From: a virus
Length of the DNA: 28,550 nt
Virus record (IMG/VR): IMGVR_UViG_3300027996_000129
Span: 1 to 28,550 of that record
Reading direction: 5' to 3' (one strand)
Each line of letters starts with the position of its first letter. Position 1 is the stretch's first letter. The notes below the pieces were generated by a model. It had not been told where the DNA came from. It saw nothing but the letters and a program-made list of their open reading frames with translations, and made no database searches. Positions 20,582 to 28,550 of the stretch are shown here, piece after piece. A program made the translations under genes and the position numbers.

Positions 20582-22495
20582 TTAGTTGATGTTAGCCCTT
20601 ACAATACTCATAACAGGGGCTACTTCGATTGAGTTCTTATCTTCTAATGCGCGGCCAATAACGTTCCATGGAGTGAAATCACCATCTGCAGATACACCAG
20701 CTTTTGCTAGACCTTCACCTGCACTCACAAGACGATCACCTTTTTTGATCGAACCTATTACATTAACGGGAACACGTCCTGCTAATGCTACGTATGGGTG
20801 TGTTTCGTCGTTACCTGCAGCCGAGTTCATCATGTAAGCTGGGTTTGTTGAAATAACACCAAATACATCATCATCGCTTGCGTCGGTAACCATCGTAATT
20901 TCTTCCTCACCACCTAATTTAACTATTGTACCAGGGGCATAAATGTGATCTGCTGCGAAACGTTCCGCCATATCAGCGTATTGTGCTGATGTTGCCACCC
21001 CTTGGAATGTGGTTGCCCATACTTCAAGGAATTTTAAGCCAGATGCGCCCAATGACCATGTGTTATCAGTATCTGGATCGATGTCTGTTCCTACTTGACC
21101 AAGAAAACTAATAACATCAGCAGTAGCATCCCCTAGATTAACAGAACCTTGCATGTCTGTCAAGCCCTGAAGCGTAGATGTTCCAGATACCGTCAATGAT
21201 GACAGTGTACCCAATGATGTAATGTTTGTCTGTGCTGCGGTTGACAATGTACCAAACAATGTGGTACCACGGATTTCGTTCCATACCAAACTGGCTGTAC
21301 CCAAGCTATATGTTGCGGTGGTTTCTGGAACGATGCCGCCTTTAACTATTGCTTGTTGGACCGCAGAGTCTAAGACTACCAGATCATCTGCTGCACCAAA
21401 CTTAACCCGCAAAGGGTACGCTTTGGTGGTAACAGAGTCATCGTAGTAACCGATATTGACACTAAGGTCAGTATTGTCGGTGTCAATGATACCGTAATCC
21501 AATGGATCAGCGAATGAGCCACGCAGTTTAATGTGCTGCGTGGTGTTGTGAACACCAAGTGTTGACGCCAAGCTCGATGCACCAATGTGGAATGTATCAG
21601 TTGGGGCTGCGTTTTTCACACCGATTCTTGCGGTGGATGCATCGAATGACATCATTGTGTCTGCGCCACCACTATCTGTGGTCACGATGGTGAAATCACC
21701 ATTTAATGTGGTGTTTGTAAGTGTTGCATTAGCGCCACTTAGTGCCAATGTTATGTCTGAGTCAGCACCGACGATCAAACCAGAATCATTCAGAATACTT
21801 AGCTGGCCAGATGTTGAGTCCGATTGGTCTGCTCTTAAGAACTGTGATGCTGCGAGGCTTCCTAATAGTTCTGCATTTGTTGCATCTCCGTGGAAACGAG
21901 CGCCAGATATCGTAGCATCTGCTACCATATTGTGTCCAGGTTTGATTGTTGTAAATCCGGCTATCGCACTATTAGGGGTAAATGTAGCATCTTTGGAGAC
22001 GATGCTCACTACCGTGTTCGCTACATAGTTTTTCACGACAACGTGGTCAGCTAGACCAGTGTCTTGGATCGTCTCAACAATTGCACCAGAAGTACCGGCG
22101 GCGGAAGTAAACGATGGTCCGATAATGACCCATGCGGACCCATCAAACACGTTCAATTGTGCATTGGTAGTATCCCACCACAAATCGCCTACAATTGGCC
22201 CTGAAGGGGCTGTTGCGGCTGCGGTGGATGAACTGATGTTCTTCCATTGGGTGCCATCATAAACGTTCAGGTTATTGTTTGTTTTGTCCCACCAAACTTG
22301 TCCTTCTAGGGGTGCTGATGGGGATGTTGTGTTGGAGAAATTCTCCAATAATGCGACCAAATCTTCATTCAGTGCTTCACCAAATCCTGAATAGTTTTTA
22401 CCGATTAGGGTAATACTGGTACTGGCGGTATCAATTGTGCCATCGCTGATGGTGGCTACTACGGTTCCGTCTGTTCTATTTACTGTGTATGACAT
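20582..22495 (-). CDS. Tail fibre/receptor-binding protein with C-terminal processing-like domain
   Basis: A 637-residue beta-rich protein. Near residues 64-125 are two copies of a short repeat (GQVWWDKTNNNLNVYDGTQW and GDLWWDTTNAQLNVFDGSAW). A long Gly/Ser/Thr-rich shaft follows. The C-terminal 130 residues, from ADMAERFAADHIYAPGTIVK through FGVISTNPAYMMN to GRVPVNVIG and KKGDRLVSAGEG, resemble the tail-fibre domain related to the peptidase G2/IMC autoprocessing family; autocleavage itself is not shown. The start follows AAGAG/GGAG. A near-consensus late octamer lies 28 bases upstream. Confidence 0.78.
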   Translation of the reverse strand: MSYTVNRTDGTVVATISDGTIDTASTSITLIGKNYSGFGEALNEDLVALLENFSNTTSPSAPLEGQVWWDKTNNNLNVYDGTQWKNISSSTAAATAPSGPIVGDLWWDTTNAQLNVFDGSAWVIIGPSFTSAAGTSGAIVETIQDTGLADHVVVKNYVANTVVSIVSKDATFTPNSAIAGFTTIKPGHNMVADATISGARFHGDATNAELLGSLAASQFLRADQSDSTSGQLSILNDSGLIVGADSDITLALSGANATLTNTTLNGDFTIVTTDSGGADTMMSFDASTARIGVKNAAPTDTFHIGASSLASTLGVHNTTQHIKLRGSFADPLDYGIIDTDNTDLSVNIGYYDDSVTTKAYPLRVKFGAADDLVVLDSAVQQAIVKGGIVPETTATYSLGTASLVWNEIRGTTLFGTLSTAAQTNITSLGTLSSLTVSGTSTLQGLTDMQGSVNLGDATADVISFLGQVGTDIDPDTDNTWSLGASGLKFLEVWATTFQGVATSAQYADMAERFAADHIYAPGTIVKLGGEEEITMVTDASDDDVFGVISTNPAYMMNSAAGNDETHPYVALAGRVPVNVIGSIKKGDRLVSAGEGLAKAGVSADGDFTPWNVIGRALEDKNSIEVAPVMSIVRANIN

Positions 22496-22522
22496 CTCTT
22501 GAATGCTCCAAATCTATATCTG

Positions 22523-22530
22523 TATTTATG
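22523..22530 (-). promoter_or_regulatory. Late-promoter-like octamer CATAAATA
   Basis: CATAAATA differs from TATAAATA by one base. It lies 28 bases before the tail-fibre ATG, overlapping the 3' end of the HNH gene, with the expected spacing to a late gene. Confidence 0.5.
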
Positions 22531-23236
22531 CCTTTGATACCCAATTATAATTTGGGAAATTTATACTCTCGATACGCTTTATCAACGTGATGTATTTGAT
22601 GTTATTTAGTTGTCTGTATGCTTCTCTAGCAGAAGGATACTCGATTCCGTCTATGATGACGGGTTTTGATATGGCTTTAAGACGAGCAGCTTCATCTACC
22701 GATTCGCGAGCTTTTCTCCATGATGCTTCAAATTGTTCTGGGTGTTCTTTGCGCCACCTCTCTCTGCCTTTTTTACAAGCTTCCTTGTGCCAATCTGGAG
22801 CTTGCATACCACTGTTCCATGACTTGACACCCAGCCCTTTTCCTTTCATTGATTCGGACATTTTTGCTATTGATTCTGACGTATGTGTAACCGTTTTAGT
22901 TTGTTCTCTCACTAATGCGAATATTCGTGAACAGGGCACATATTTTGCTGAATTGCTTTTATTAGTCATAGCGTGTAATGCGAACAACATAGAGCATTTC
23001 GCTTTTCCTGTTGTCATTTTAGTAAGTAACCAATGACAGATGAAGTGCTCGCGATGTGTTAGATACACTCCATTCCATGGATGCTTATGAAAGTTTGCAT
23101 ATTCAGGCCACATCGAAGGCGCTTTAGGTAGTATGTGATGGCGATTTGTAGTGTTTCGTGGCAATGCAGGTCTTGCTTTCGCTGCCTCGATTATGTTACA
23201 GTACCATTGCGTATATTTGTTAATGATAAATATCAT
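22526..23236 (-). CDS. HNH homing endonuclease with NUMOD motifs
   Basis: A 236-residue protein typical of phage free-standing HNH nucleases. KYTQWYCNIIEAAK precedes the catalytic NRHHILPKAP (His33-His34), and the second part PWNGVYLTHREHFICHWLL supplies Asn55 and the His61, His64 and His68 metal or catalytic ligands. TSESIAKMSESMKGKGLG is a NUMOD3-like DNA-binding element, and EYPSAREAYRQL a C-terminal helix-turn-helix-like NUMOD1/IENR1 motif. GGAGGG ten bases before the ATG is the ribosome binding site. It sits between two structural genes and has its own TATAAATA octamer, as seen for mobile endonucleases in T4-like phages. Confidence 0.85.
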   Translation of the reverse strand: MIFIINKYTQWYCNIIEAAKARPALPRNTTNRHHILPKAPSMWPEYANFHKHPWNGVYLTHREHFICHWLLTKMTTGKAKCSMLFALHAMTNKSNSAKYVPCSRIFALVREQTKTVTHTSESIAKMSESMKGKGLGVKSWNSGMQAPDWHKEACKKGRERWRKEHPEQFEASWRKARESVDEAARLKAISKPVIIDGIEYPSAREAYRQLNNIKYITLIKRIESINFPNYNWVSKA

Positions 23237-23294
23237 TGCTGGCGTCCCTCCAGACGTTAGAATAGGTGGAATTTCAGTTCGCGACCTATCATTC

Positions 23295-23302
23295 TATTTA
23301 TA
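23295..23302 (-). promoter_or_regulatory. T4-type late promoter octamer TATAAATA
   Basis: A perfect octamer on the minus strand across the 3' end of the structural gene, 58 bases before the HNH gene. It could drive the endonuclease late, or be the displaced late promoter of the downstream tail-fibre gene from before insertion. Confidence 0.6.
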
Positions 23303-23909
23303 TGATTGTCACAGAAATAGTTTGACATCTCACCGTGTAATCAATTTGAACTAATCTGTTCAAACTTTTCTGAATTGGATGGAATACAACGTGGGTTAAC
23401 AACTTACCAGTGTTTACTGTTCCTACCCAGCTTTTAAGACCCAATTCATCGAATACAAAATCTGAATCCAGATTTGCTGAGTTATCAAATGCTGTTTGCC
23501 CAGCAGGTTCACCGAAATCCAGCAAACTAGTGACAAATACGTCAGTGTAAATGTTTCCAGAGGTGTGATTGATTTCGATCTTGTTACGAGTGGTGTCCGT
23601 GTTCAAAGAACTGGTGTCATCGACCACTTTGTAGTAGGTTTGGTTATACAGGGAAGCATTCTGGCCAGTATTGTTGGCCGGAAGGTACGTGATCACTCCA
23701 GTAGGATCGACGGATGTGCCGCCATTACCTAATGCGAGTTCATGGATGAACCCTGTCGTTTTATTGCCGATACTTAAGGCCAATGCTTCTGAGAAATTCT
23801 CGTAGTGAATCGAATTGAAACCATCGAAAAATACCTCGTCCGTGTCTGGATTAAAGATTTTCACGTGGCCTTGTATTGTATTATTAGAATTTTCTATATT
23901 TGTTGACAT
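23298..23909 (-). CDS. Virion structural protein (GHVKIFNP family)
   Basis: A 203-residue protein starting MSTNIENSNN at 23909; the TTG at 23915 is less likely. Its N-terminal IQGHVKIFNPDTDEVFFDGF, then SIHYENFSEALALSIGNKT and FIHELALGNGGTSVDPTG belong to a family I recall from T4-like marine phages as virion structural proteins. The end is a hydrophobic beta strand region. The start lies in the 3' end of the GIY-YIG gene, with AGGAAAGG upstream. The remnant at 24643-24789 carries the same N-terminal domain. Confidence 0.68.
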   Translation of the reverse strand: MSTNIENSNNTIQGHVKIFNPDTDEVFFDGFNSIHYENFSEALALSIGNKTTGFIHELALGNGGTSVDPTGVITYLPANNTGQNASLYNQTYYKVVDDTSSLNTDTTRNKIEINHTSGNIYTDVFVTSLLDFGEPAGQTAFDNSANLDSDFVFDELGLKSWVGTVNTGKLLTHVVFHPIQKSLNRLVQIDYTVRCQTISVTII

Positions 23910-24643
23910 TTCCAACCTTTCCTCTCATTGCGTACTCTAGATGTTAATACGTTATTTGTTAGGCACCACCTGCTCAAATTAGTCACTGTCACCTGTTCTC
24001 CTGTAGGTGTTGTAACAATAAATGTTTTAGATGTATGTTTTGCTATATTTTCTTTTGCGGCGTTTGATGCCATTTGTTGTTTAGTTCTAATAGCTCGCTG
24101 CTGTCTTTCTTCATCTGAATGTTTGAAACCCGTTATTGGGTGATCCTTGCCGGTTTTACCATAATACGGGTTATTCTTCCCAGAACGCTGATGCTTCCAT
24201 ATTTCCTTGGTGGATTCTTTGACAGATCGACCAATTCGTTGAGCAGACCATATTTCTCGTGTTTCTGCTGATGGATTCCATCCTTTGCGACTTTCTTTCC
24301 ATTTGTCGCTGCGAGGAAATCTCTCTGAATGTTTCATGCCTTTCTTGCCACCGCCCGGCAATGGTATATCTGTTAAATTATAGTATCTTGAGTCAGCTTT
24401 ATGGCCTTCTTCTCGTTGAATGTTGCTTTCAAACTCGCGTAACTCTTTATTAGTTATTGCCCCGAACTCATGTAATATAGTTTTCTCGAACTTATCGGGA
24501 CCATAATGGGCTATATCTTCTTGAAGTCTTTTGCTGCTACCCAGATAGGCAGGATTATCGTTTTGATCAGAACCAGAGTAAAGATATGGCTCTATGCCGT
24601 TGTCTTTGTTGTGGTGATTAATCGTCAGGTATATACAAGGCAT
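23894..24643 (-). CDS. GIY-YIG homing endonuclease with NUMOD3 repeats
   Basis: A 249-residue protein. The GIY-YIG core is IYLTINHHN (4-12), LYSGSDQNDNPAYLGSSKRL (21-40, the YSG/YLG pair) and a DKFEKTILHEF strand, with ELREFESNIQREEG providing the metal-binding Glu. After a linker come several NUMOD3-type segments (KHSERFPRSDKW, SGKNNPYYGKTG, GFKHSDEERQQR) and a C-terminal TPTGEQVTVTNLSRWC helix-turn-helix-like motif. It resembles Seg-type phage nucleases. Its ATG overlaps the stop of the truncated structural gene (TAATG) and its end overlaps the intact relative by 16 bases. Confidence 0.87.
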   Translation of the reverse strand: MPCIYLTINHHNKDNGIEPYLYSGSDQNDNPAYLGSSKRLQEDIAHYGPDKFEKTILHEFGAITNKELREFESNIQREEGHKADSRYYNLTDIPLPGGGKKGMKHSERFPRSDKWKESRKGWNPSAETREIWSAQRIGRSVKESTKEIWKHQRSGKNNPYYGKTGKDHPITGFKHSDEERQQRAIRTKQQMASNAAKENIAKHTSKTFIVTTPTGEQVTVTNLSRWCLTNNVLTSRVRNERKGWKCQQI

Positions 24644-24789
24644 TATGCTCGTTTCTCCACTAAAATCTCTCCAGTTTCTGGGTTGAAAATCTTGATATGA
24701 CCCTCAACACTCAATGAACCTGTATCATCTGGCTTTGTTTCGATGATTTCTTGCTGAACTTTATCTAATTTACTATGTTCCATATTCAT
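24643..24789 (-). pseudogene. Truncated virion structural gene (48-codon N-terminal remnant)
   Basis: A 48-codon frame starting MNMEHSKLDKVQQEI, which ends SVEGHIKIFNPETGEILVEK then R-A-stop. The GHIKIFNPETGEI block matches the GHVKIFNPDTDEV start of the intact protein at 23298-23909, but everything after this point is missing. The stop TAA overlaps the ATG of the GIY-YIG gene, so the break lies exactly at the endonuclease boundary. The best explanation is loss of the rest by endonuclease insertion or by recombination between tandem paralogues. A genuine short protein made of only this domain is the alternative. Confidence 0.65.
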
Positions 24790-24791
24790 AT

Positions 24792-27700
24792 TTATCCCGG
24801 TATCCTAACTGTTCTGTCTTTAATAAACTGTGCTTGTGTTGATGTTGCATTTGCTAGCCCAGTGCCGTCTGTTGGCGAACTTGTGCCCAGATTGTACCAA
24901 ACGAAGTCATGTGCATCGATTATTACTTGTCTTGTGCTCATGTCCGTTACGTAAGTACCAGTGGCATGAGTATCTTTGATTCTGGTTCCGGCGGTGCCAC
25001 GAAGAATGTTGGTTAGCGTGTCAGTGCCGTCATCCTTGGCCCAGTACAAAATACGCTCACCCTCGATCATGACAATCCCCGGCACGTTGTTCGGAATATC
25101 CGGTGTTGGCAACGTAGAAGAATCTTCTACATAGATCGTGGTATCTGAGGCGTTGAGGTCGGCCCTCAGAGTGGTTTCGTCCGAATCAGAGATGCGGTAA
25201 TACGAAATGGTATCCAGTACATCCTTGAATATACGGAAACCAAGTGCTGATGATTTCACATCTTCTGAGAACGTGGTGATAACAACTTCGGAAGCTGATG
25301 TTAGAGTATACGCAGCGTCAAGGTTCACTTTAGATGCGTTCGGTGCGTCAACCAACATGAAGTCAGTACCAGGATATAACCTTGCGCCATCCAGTGTTAT
25401 GTATACATATTCAACCTTTGAATGGGTTCTATTCGCAGGAAGATCGAACGAGCTATCTGCATAAGGATCACCAATAGTTACTGTGGTACGTAGTTTCAAT
25501 GGATCGTGGTTACCAAAGGAGGTAACGGCCAATGATTGGCCCACCAAGCTCACTCCACCATCAATCACCAATGTGGTCGAATCACTCAGTGTGTATTCAG
25601 TGCTGGTATTGTTGGTCAATGTGATCAACGCGCCTGCTGTTGGTACAGTCACAAACGTCACAGACCGAACAGTTGAACCATCAAAAGGTGTAACTGTGTA
25701 ATGTGTTGTAAGTGTTTGAATAGCACCATCGACATAGACTTTAATGTCGGCATCAATCAGGGTTGCGAGGTTGTCGCCAGCGGATGTGGAGAAGCTATAG
25801 TTTGCAGTGGACCCATCGCTGGTGTAGTATGCATTCGTTCCCGGACGTAATCTGGTATCATTCAATTCTACCATGATGTTTGCTTCCAGCGGTCCATCAT
25901 ATTGAACTGCCTCTGTCAATGTGGTGGAGTATGCTGGCGATGCGTCTACTTGGGTAGTCGGGTACGTGAATGCGCGATCACCACTGTTGTTGAACACGTG
26001 GATGTGAATACGTGCGTTGGCGGCAGGGACTGACCCCAATGTTACTTGACTATTGGTGGTGTCTGCTGCCAGAGTGAACGATGTCTGACGAACGCCGTCA
26101 ACCAAAATCAATGCTTGCTGTGCGTATGCGATTGGCAATGGAATATGGAACACGGCGGTTGAGCCATCTCCTGTATAAATTCCTTCATGCATTAGGTCCA
26201 GACCAGTAGTGTCATGTGCATACATATACAGTGTGTCTGTTATCGATAATCCAGTTACCAATGTCAATACTTTAGTCGCACGGTTCAGTGTGTAATCAGT
26301 GGTTTCGATCAGACGACCATTTTCTTTTGTGAACACGAATACTTCATCATAAACCGTAAGAGAATCGCTCGGGTCATTGTACGAGAATGCCATAGTTGAG
26401 CTATCACTAATGTTGATGCTGTAATACATATTCATGCTGGTGTTCTTACCGCCCTGCTCTGCACCCGCCACTTGATATACCTGAATATCCAGTGTATCAA
26501 AGATACGCCCAGGTACCAATTCCTGTGGTGCATGCGAGGTGTATGAACTTACGAATTCATCACCATCAACAATGATGTCTTCTGGATTGGTTCCAAGCAC
26601 AGTGATCGTTGATCCATCTAATGAGAATTGGCTTTCCAAAATAGTATCCAGATAAACAGAACTTAACTGCATTTGCCCAACATCACCTATTTCGACAGGA
26701 TCGTATGGGAAAGAGTCAAAATCGGTTGCATCAAATCCTTCGTTCTCACTGAAGCTTAGTCCATCATAAATGGTACCGGGATAGTTGATGCCGTCAAACA
26801 ACTGACCTAGATCGCGTCCAAGAAGACCTGATGTTTCCTTGTAGTACGCCATTACTCGATCATTTGCGGCGGTGAAGTTCTCATCAGAGTACACACTCAT
26901 GTTCGTTGAGTCGAATGTTGTTCCCGAAGTGAAGGTGGTGTCAATCAGATATGCCTCTTGCTGATACGAGATGATATCCCCTGCGGTATATAAGGTCGCT
27001 GCCGCCCAGTCCACGATGTCGGATGTGTATGATACGCGGTCAAACTTAATCGTTGGTTTGATCTTACGAATCTCATCGTTGTCGATAATTGCAATAGCGG
27101 TTGCACCTGTTCCAGAGCCACCTGTAATCGTGATGACTGGTGCGCTCAAGAATCCTGTACCCTTTGTGGTCACAGTGATGGTCGATACTGCACCGGCACT
27201 AATCGTAGCCACGGCGACTACATCGGTGCGACCAATGATGGTTGCATCTGGTAGTAGTTCGTTGCCGTTGTTTGTTATTGCTGATCCATTGTATTGTGGT
27301 CCAAGAATGTATGGGTATTCTGGTTCCAAATCTGCATCGACTGTGATAAAGTATGCGTATGTTCCGCTTGGGTATTCCGGTGTGAACACAGTACGACCAT
27401 TGTATAGGTCCAGTGTTCCTAGACCTGATACGAATTCATAATCTTCGATGTATTTGCCATCGAATGAATCGCCGTCGTCTCGTGTGCCTGATCGTAGACG
27501 GTAACTCGTAGTGTTTCTAACAATGCCGCCTGAACCGTCTGAATTTTTATATCCGTACGGACCATAGATTGGGTATCCATCGAATGACCAACCAACAATC
27601 GGCGAATGCTGTGTTGATATTTTATTGTACAACAACGAAGGATCGCTGTGATAATGATATGCGCCATCTTCTTGAGGGTGGCCAGAGCCATCGTCAATGC

Positions 27701-28550
27701 CAACATGTGTTGATGCGTTTACTGCGTTCTCAGTATATGAGTCATCGCCAATAACCACAATGCGGCCAGTACTTGCGTTGAAGAATGGTACACCGTTTAC
27801 TGCCACACCAATTGATCCCAATGGAGTGGCTACTTTGAAGCCGCCGCCCACTGGAGTCTTTCTGAATTTGAAAACATAATCTTGCGCAACAACTGCGTTT
27901 GGATCATTATCGTTAGGGAAAGGCCCGTACGCATGTTCTGGCAACCCAGTACTCTTAATGTATACGTACGTTGCATCGTATGTCATTTCTGCATTAGATA
28001 CCGAACGCATTGATCGTGTATGAATGTTTGCTGCTAGTTCTTCAGCAACACCAACCGATACGACGGGTGCTGTCAAGTACCCTGATCCGCCGTCAGTTAT
28101 TACAATACTATCTACATAGTATGTGTGGTTGTCTCTCCATTCCAAATTCTGTGCTTGATCATGCAAGTCTCTGTCTTTGGTTTCCTCTCCACTAGGTGAA
28201 CGGAAACGTCCTAATGCCGAGTCATAATAACTAGGCAAATCGAAATCAGTTACATTACCAGACCAAGGATCAGTTTTATTATATGCACTAACATACTCGC
28301 GTATCTTTGTTTTATACGGCTTCACTTCATCAATGTAGTCTTTCACAAGGTCTTGGTTGCCGATTGTGTAACCCGATGGTTGGTTCAATTCGGATACGTT
28401 TTGTTTCACGGTGATGAAACTTGTTTTGAATAACCAATCCAAATTCTTCTGTTCACTCAGGATATAGTTCATCAACAACATGATGGATTTGTTCCAGTGT
28501 ATTCTCAAGTCATCGGTGAATAATTCATCAGACACTGATTGGAAGATATA
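24792..28550 (-). CDS. Large tail/fibre protein with YHYH domain, 5' end outside the window
   Basis: The frame remains open to the edge (codons Y-I-F-Q-S precede the GTG at 28535), so at least 1252 residues are encoded and the true start is outside. From that GTG, residues 1-85 are a helical part with LFTDDLRIHWNKS and VKPYKTKIREYV; ITDGGSGYLTAPVV near 146 and TTKGTGFLSAPVITITGG near 465 are related strand repeats. The YHYH domain has DGAYHYHSDPS (290-300) and GWSFDGYPIYGP (315-326). The rest is Thr/Ser/Asp-rich beta-repeat. YHYH proteins are found in environmental bacteria and phages without a confirmed function. Probably a virion adhesin or baseplate-linked protein. Confidence 0.78.
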   Translation of the reverse strand, partial: YIFQSVSDELFTDDLRIHWNKSIMLLMNYILSEQKNLDWLFKTSFITVKQNVSELNQPSGYTIGNQDLVKDYIDEVKPYKTKIREYVSAYNKTDPWSGNVTDFDLPSYYDSALGRFRSPSGEETKDRDLHDQAQNLEWRDNHTYYVDSIVITDGGSGYLTAPVVSVGVAEELAANIHTRSMRSVSNAEMTYDATYVYIKSTGLPEHAYGPFPNDNDPNAVVAQDYVFKFRKTPVGGGFKVATPLGSIGVAVNGVPFFNASTGRIVVIGDDSYTENAVNASTHVGIDDGSGHPQEDGAYHYHSDPSLLYNKISTQHSPIVGWSFDGYPIYGPYGYKNSDGSGGIVRNTTSYRLRSGTRDDGDSFDGKYIEDYEFVSGLGTLDLYNGRTVFTPEYPSGTYAYFITVDADLEPEYPYILGPQYNGSAITNNGNELLPDATIIGRTDVVAVATISAGAVSTITVTTKGTGFLSAPVITITGGSGTGATAIAIIDNDEIRKIKPTIKFDRVSYTSDIVDWAAATLYTAGDIISYQQEAYLIDTTFTSGTTFDSTNMSVYSDENFTAANDRVMAYYKETSGLLGRDLGQLFDGINYPGTIYDGLSFSENEGFDATDFDSFPYDPVEIGDVGQMQLSSVYLDTILESQFSLDGSTITVLGTNPEDIIVDGDEFVSSYTSHAPQELVPGRIFDTLDIQVYQVAGAEQGGKNTSMNMYYSINISDSSTMAFSYNDPSDSLTVYDEVFVFTKENGRLIETTDYTLNRATKVLTLVTGLSITDTLYMYAHDTTGLDLMHEGIYTGDGSTAVFHIPLPIAYAQQALILVDGVRQTSFTLAADTTNSQVTLGSVPAANARIHIHVFNNSGDRAFTYPTTQVDASPAYSTTLTEAVQYDGPLEANIMVELNDTRLRPGTNAYYTSDGSTANYSFSTSAGDNLATLIDADIKVYVDGAIQTLTTHYTVTPFDGSTVRSVTFVTVPTAGALITLTNNTSTEYTLSDSTTLVIDGGVSLVGQSLAVTSFGNHDPLKLRTTVTIGDPYADSSFDLPANRTHSKVEYVYITLDGARLYPGTDFMLVDAPNASKVNLDAAYTLTSASEVVITTFSEDVKSSALGFRIFKDVLDTISYYRISDSDETTLRADLNASDTTIYVEDSSTLPTPDIPNNVPGIVMIEGERILYWAKDDGTDTLTNILRGTAGTRIKDTHATGTYVTDMSTRQVIIDAHDFVWYNLGTSSPTDGTGLANATSTQAQFIKDRTVRIPG

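Noticed and set aside
21585-22028. 147-codon plus-strand open frame
   Set aside because: It is antisense to the fibre gene, and its Ala/Val/Ser composition reflects the fibre repeat codons.
24789-24796. GATAAATA near-match to a late promoter
   Set aside because: It overlaps the start codon of the remnant gene and the stop of the large tail gene. A promoter there could not give a transcript containing that start.

Overview
The window looks like part of a tailed-phage genome of the T4-like marine myovirus type. The evidence is dense packing (most junctions overlap by 4 to 23 bp, usually ATGA), almost all genes on one strand, a virion module with TATAAATA late promoters, two homing endonucleases, and phage-borne glycosyltransferase and radical SAM genes. 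No tRNA, rRNA, integrase, CRISPR or transposon is visible and the host cannot be named. No gene-free stretch exceeds 300 bases; the longest gaps are about 60 bases.

The minus strand is read right to left. From 28550 to 19615 is the virion module: a very large tail or fibre protein with a YHYH domain that runs off the window, a 48-codon remnant of a structural gene, a GIY-YIG endonuclease, an intact structural protein related to the remnant, an HNH endonuclease, a fibre protein with an autoprocessing-like C-terminus, and another surface protein. Late-promoter octamers lie at 23295-23302, 22523-22530 (one mismatch) and 20574-20581. At 19558-19606 the module is separated from the rest by a sigma70-like promoter whose -10 box sits in the loop of a hairpin that covers the next ribosome binding site.

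From 19553 to 13813 two glycosyltransferases with GT8-like features are embedded in arrays of tiny overlapping genes. One family shares an MGKxxKDKxR leader (five genes). The other has an M[RK]xGKY start, an FRFKR centre and an EKxPxxxR end (six genes). A third glycosyltransferase follows. From 13816 to 7040 lie a small Cys/His protein, a repeat protein, two tandem radical SAM proteins with an unusual N-terminal cysteine set, a large fucosyltransferase-like protein and a B12-binding radical SAM protein. From 7043 to 4987 come four small genes (one DUF551-like) and a sugar-nucleotide epimerase. An SGNH hydrolase at 4089-5006 is the only plus-strand gene.

From 4044 to 1 there are two more glycosyltransferases, two 44-residue membrane proteins missed by length cut-offs, a methyltransferase, a small membrane protein and a third array of small basic paralogues. 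The epimerase, glycosyltransferases, methyltransferases, radical SAM enzymes and SGNH hydrolase together suggest synthesis and decoration of a glycan or other surface polymer; the substrate is unknown. The most unusual feature is that the small-gene arrays share their junctions: the start of one gene and the stop of the gene before it are written in the same conserved bases in two frames, and the same junction recurs along the array.
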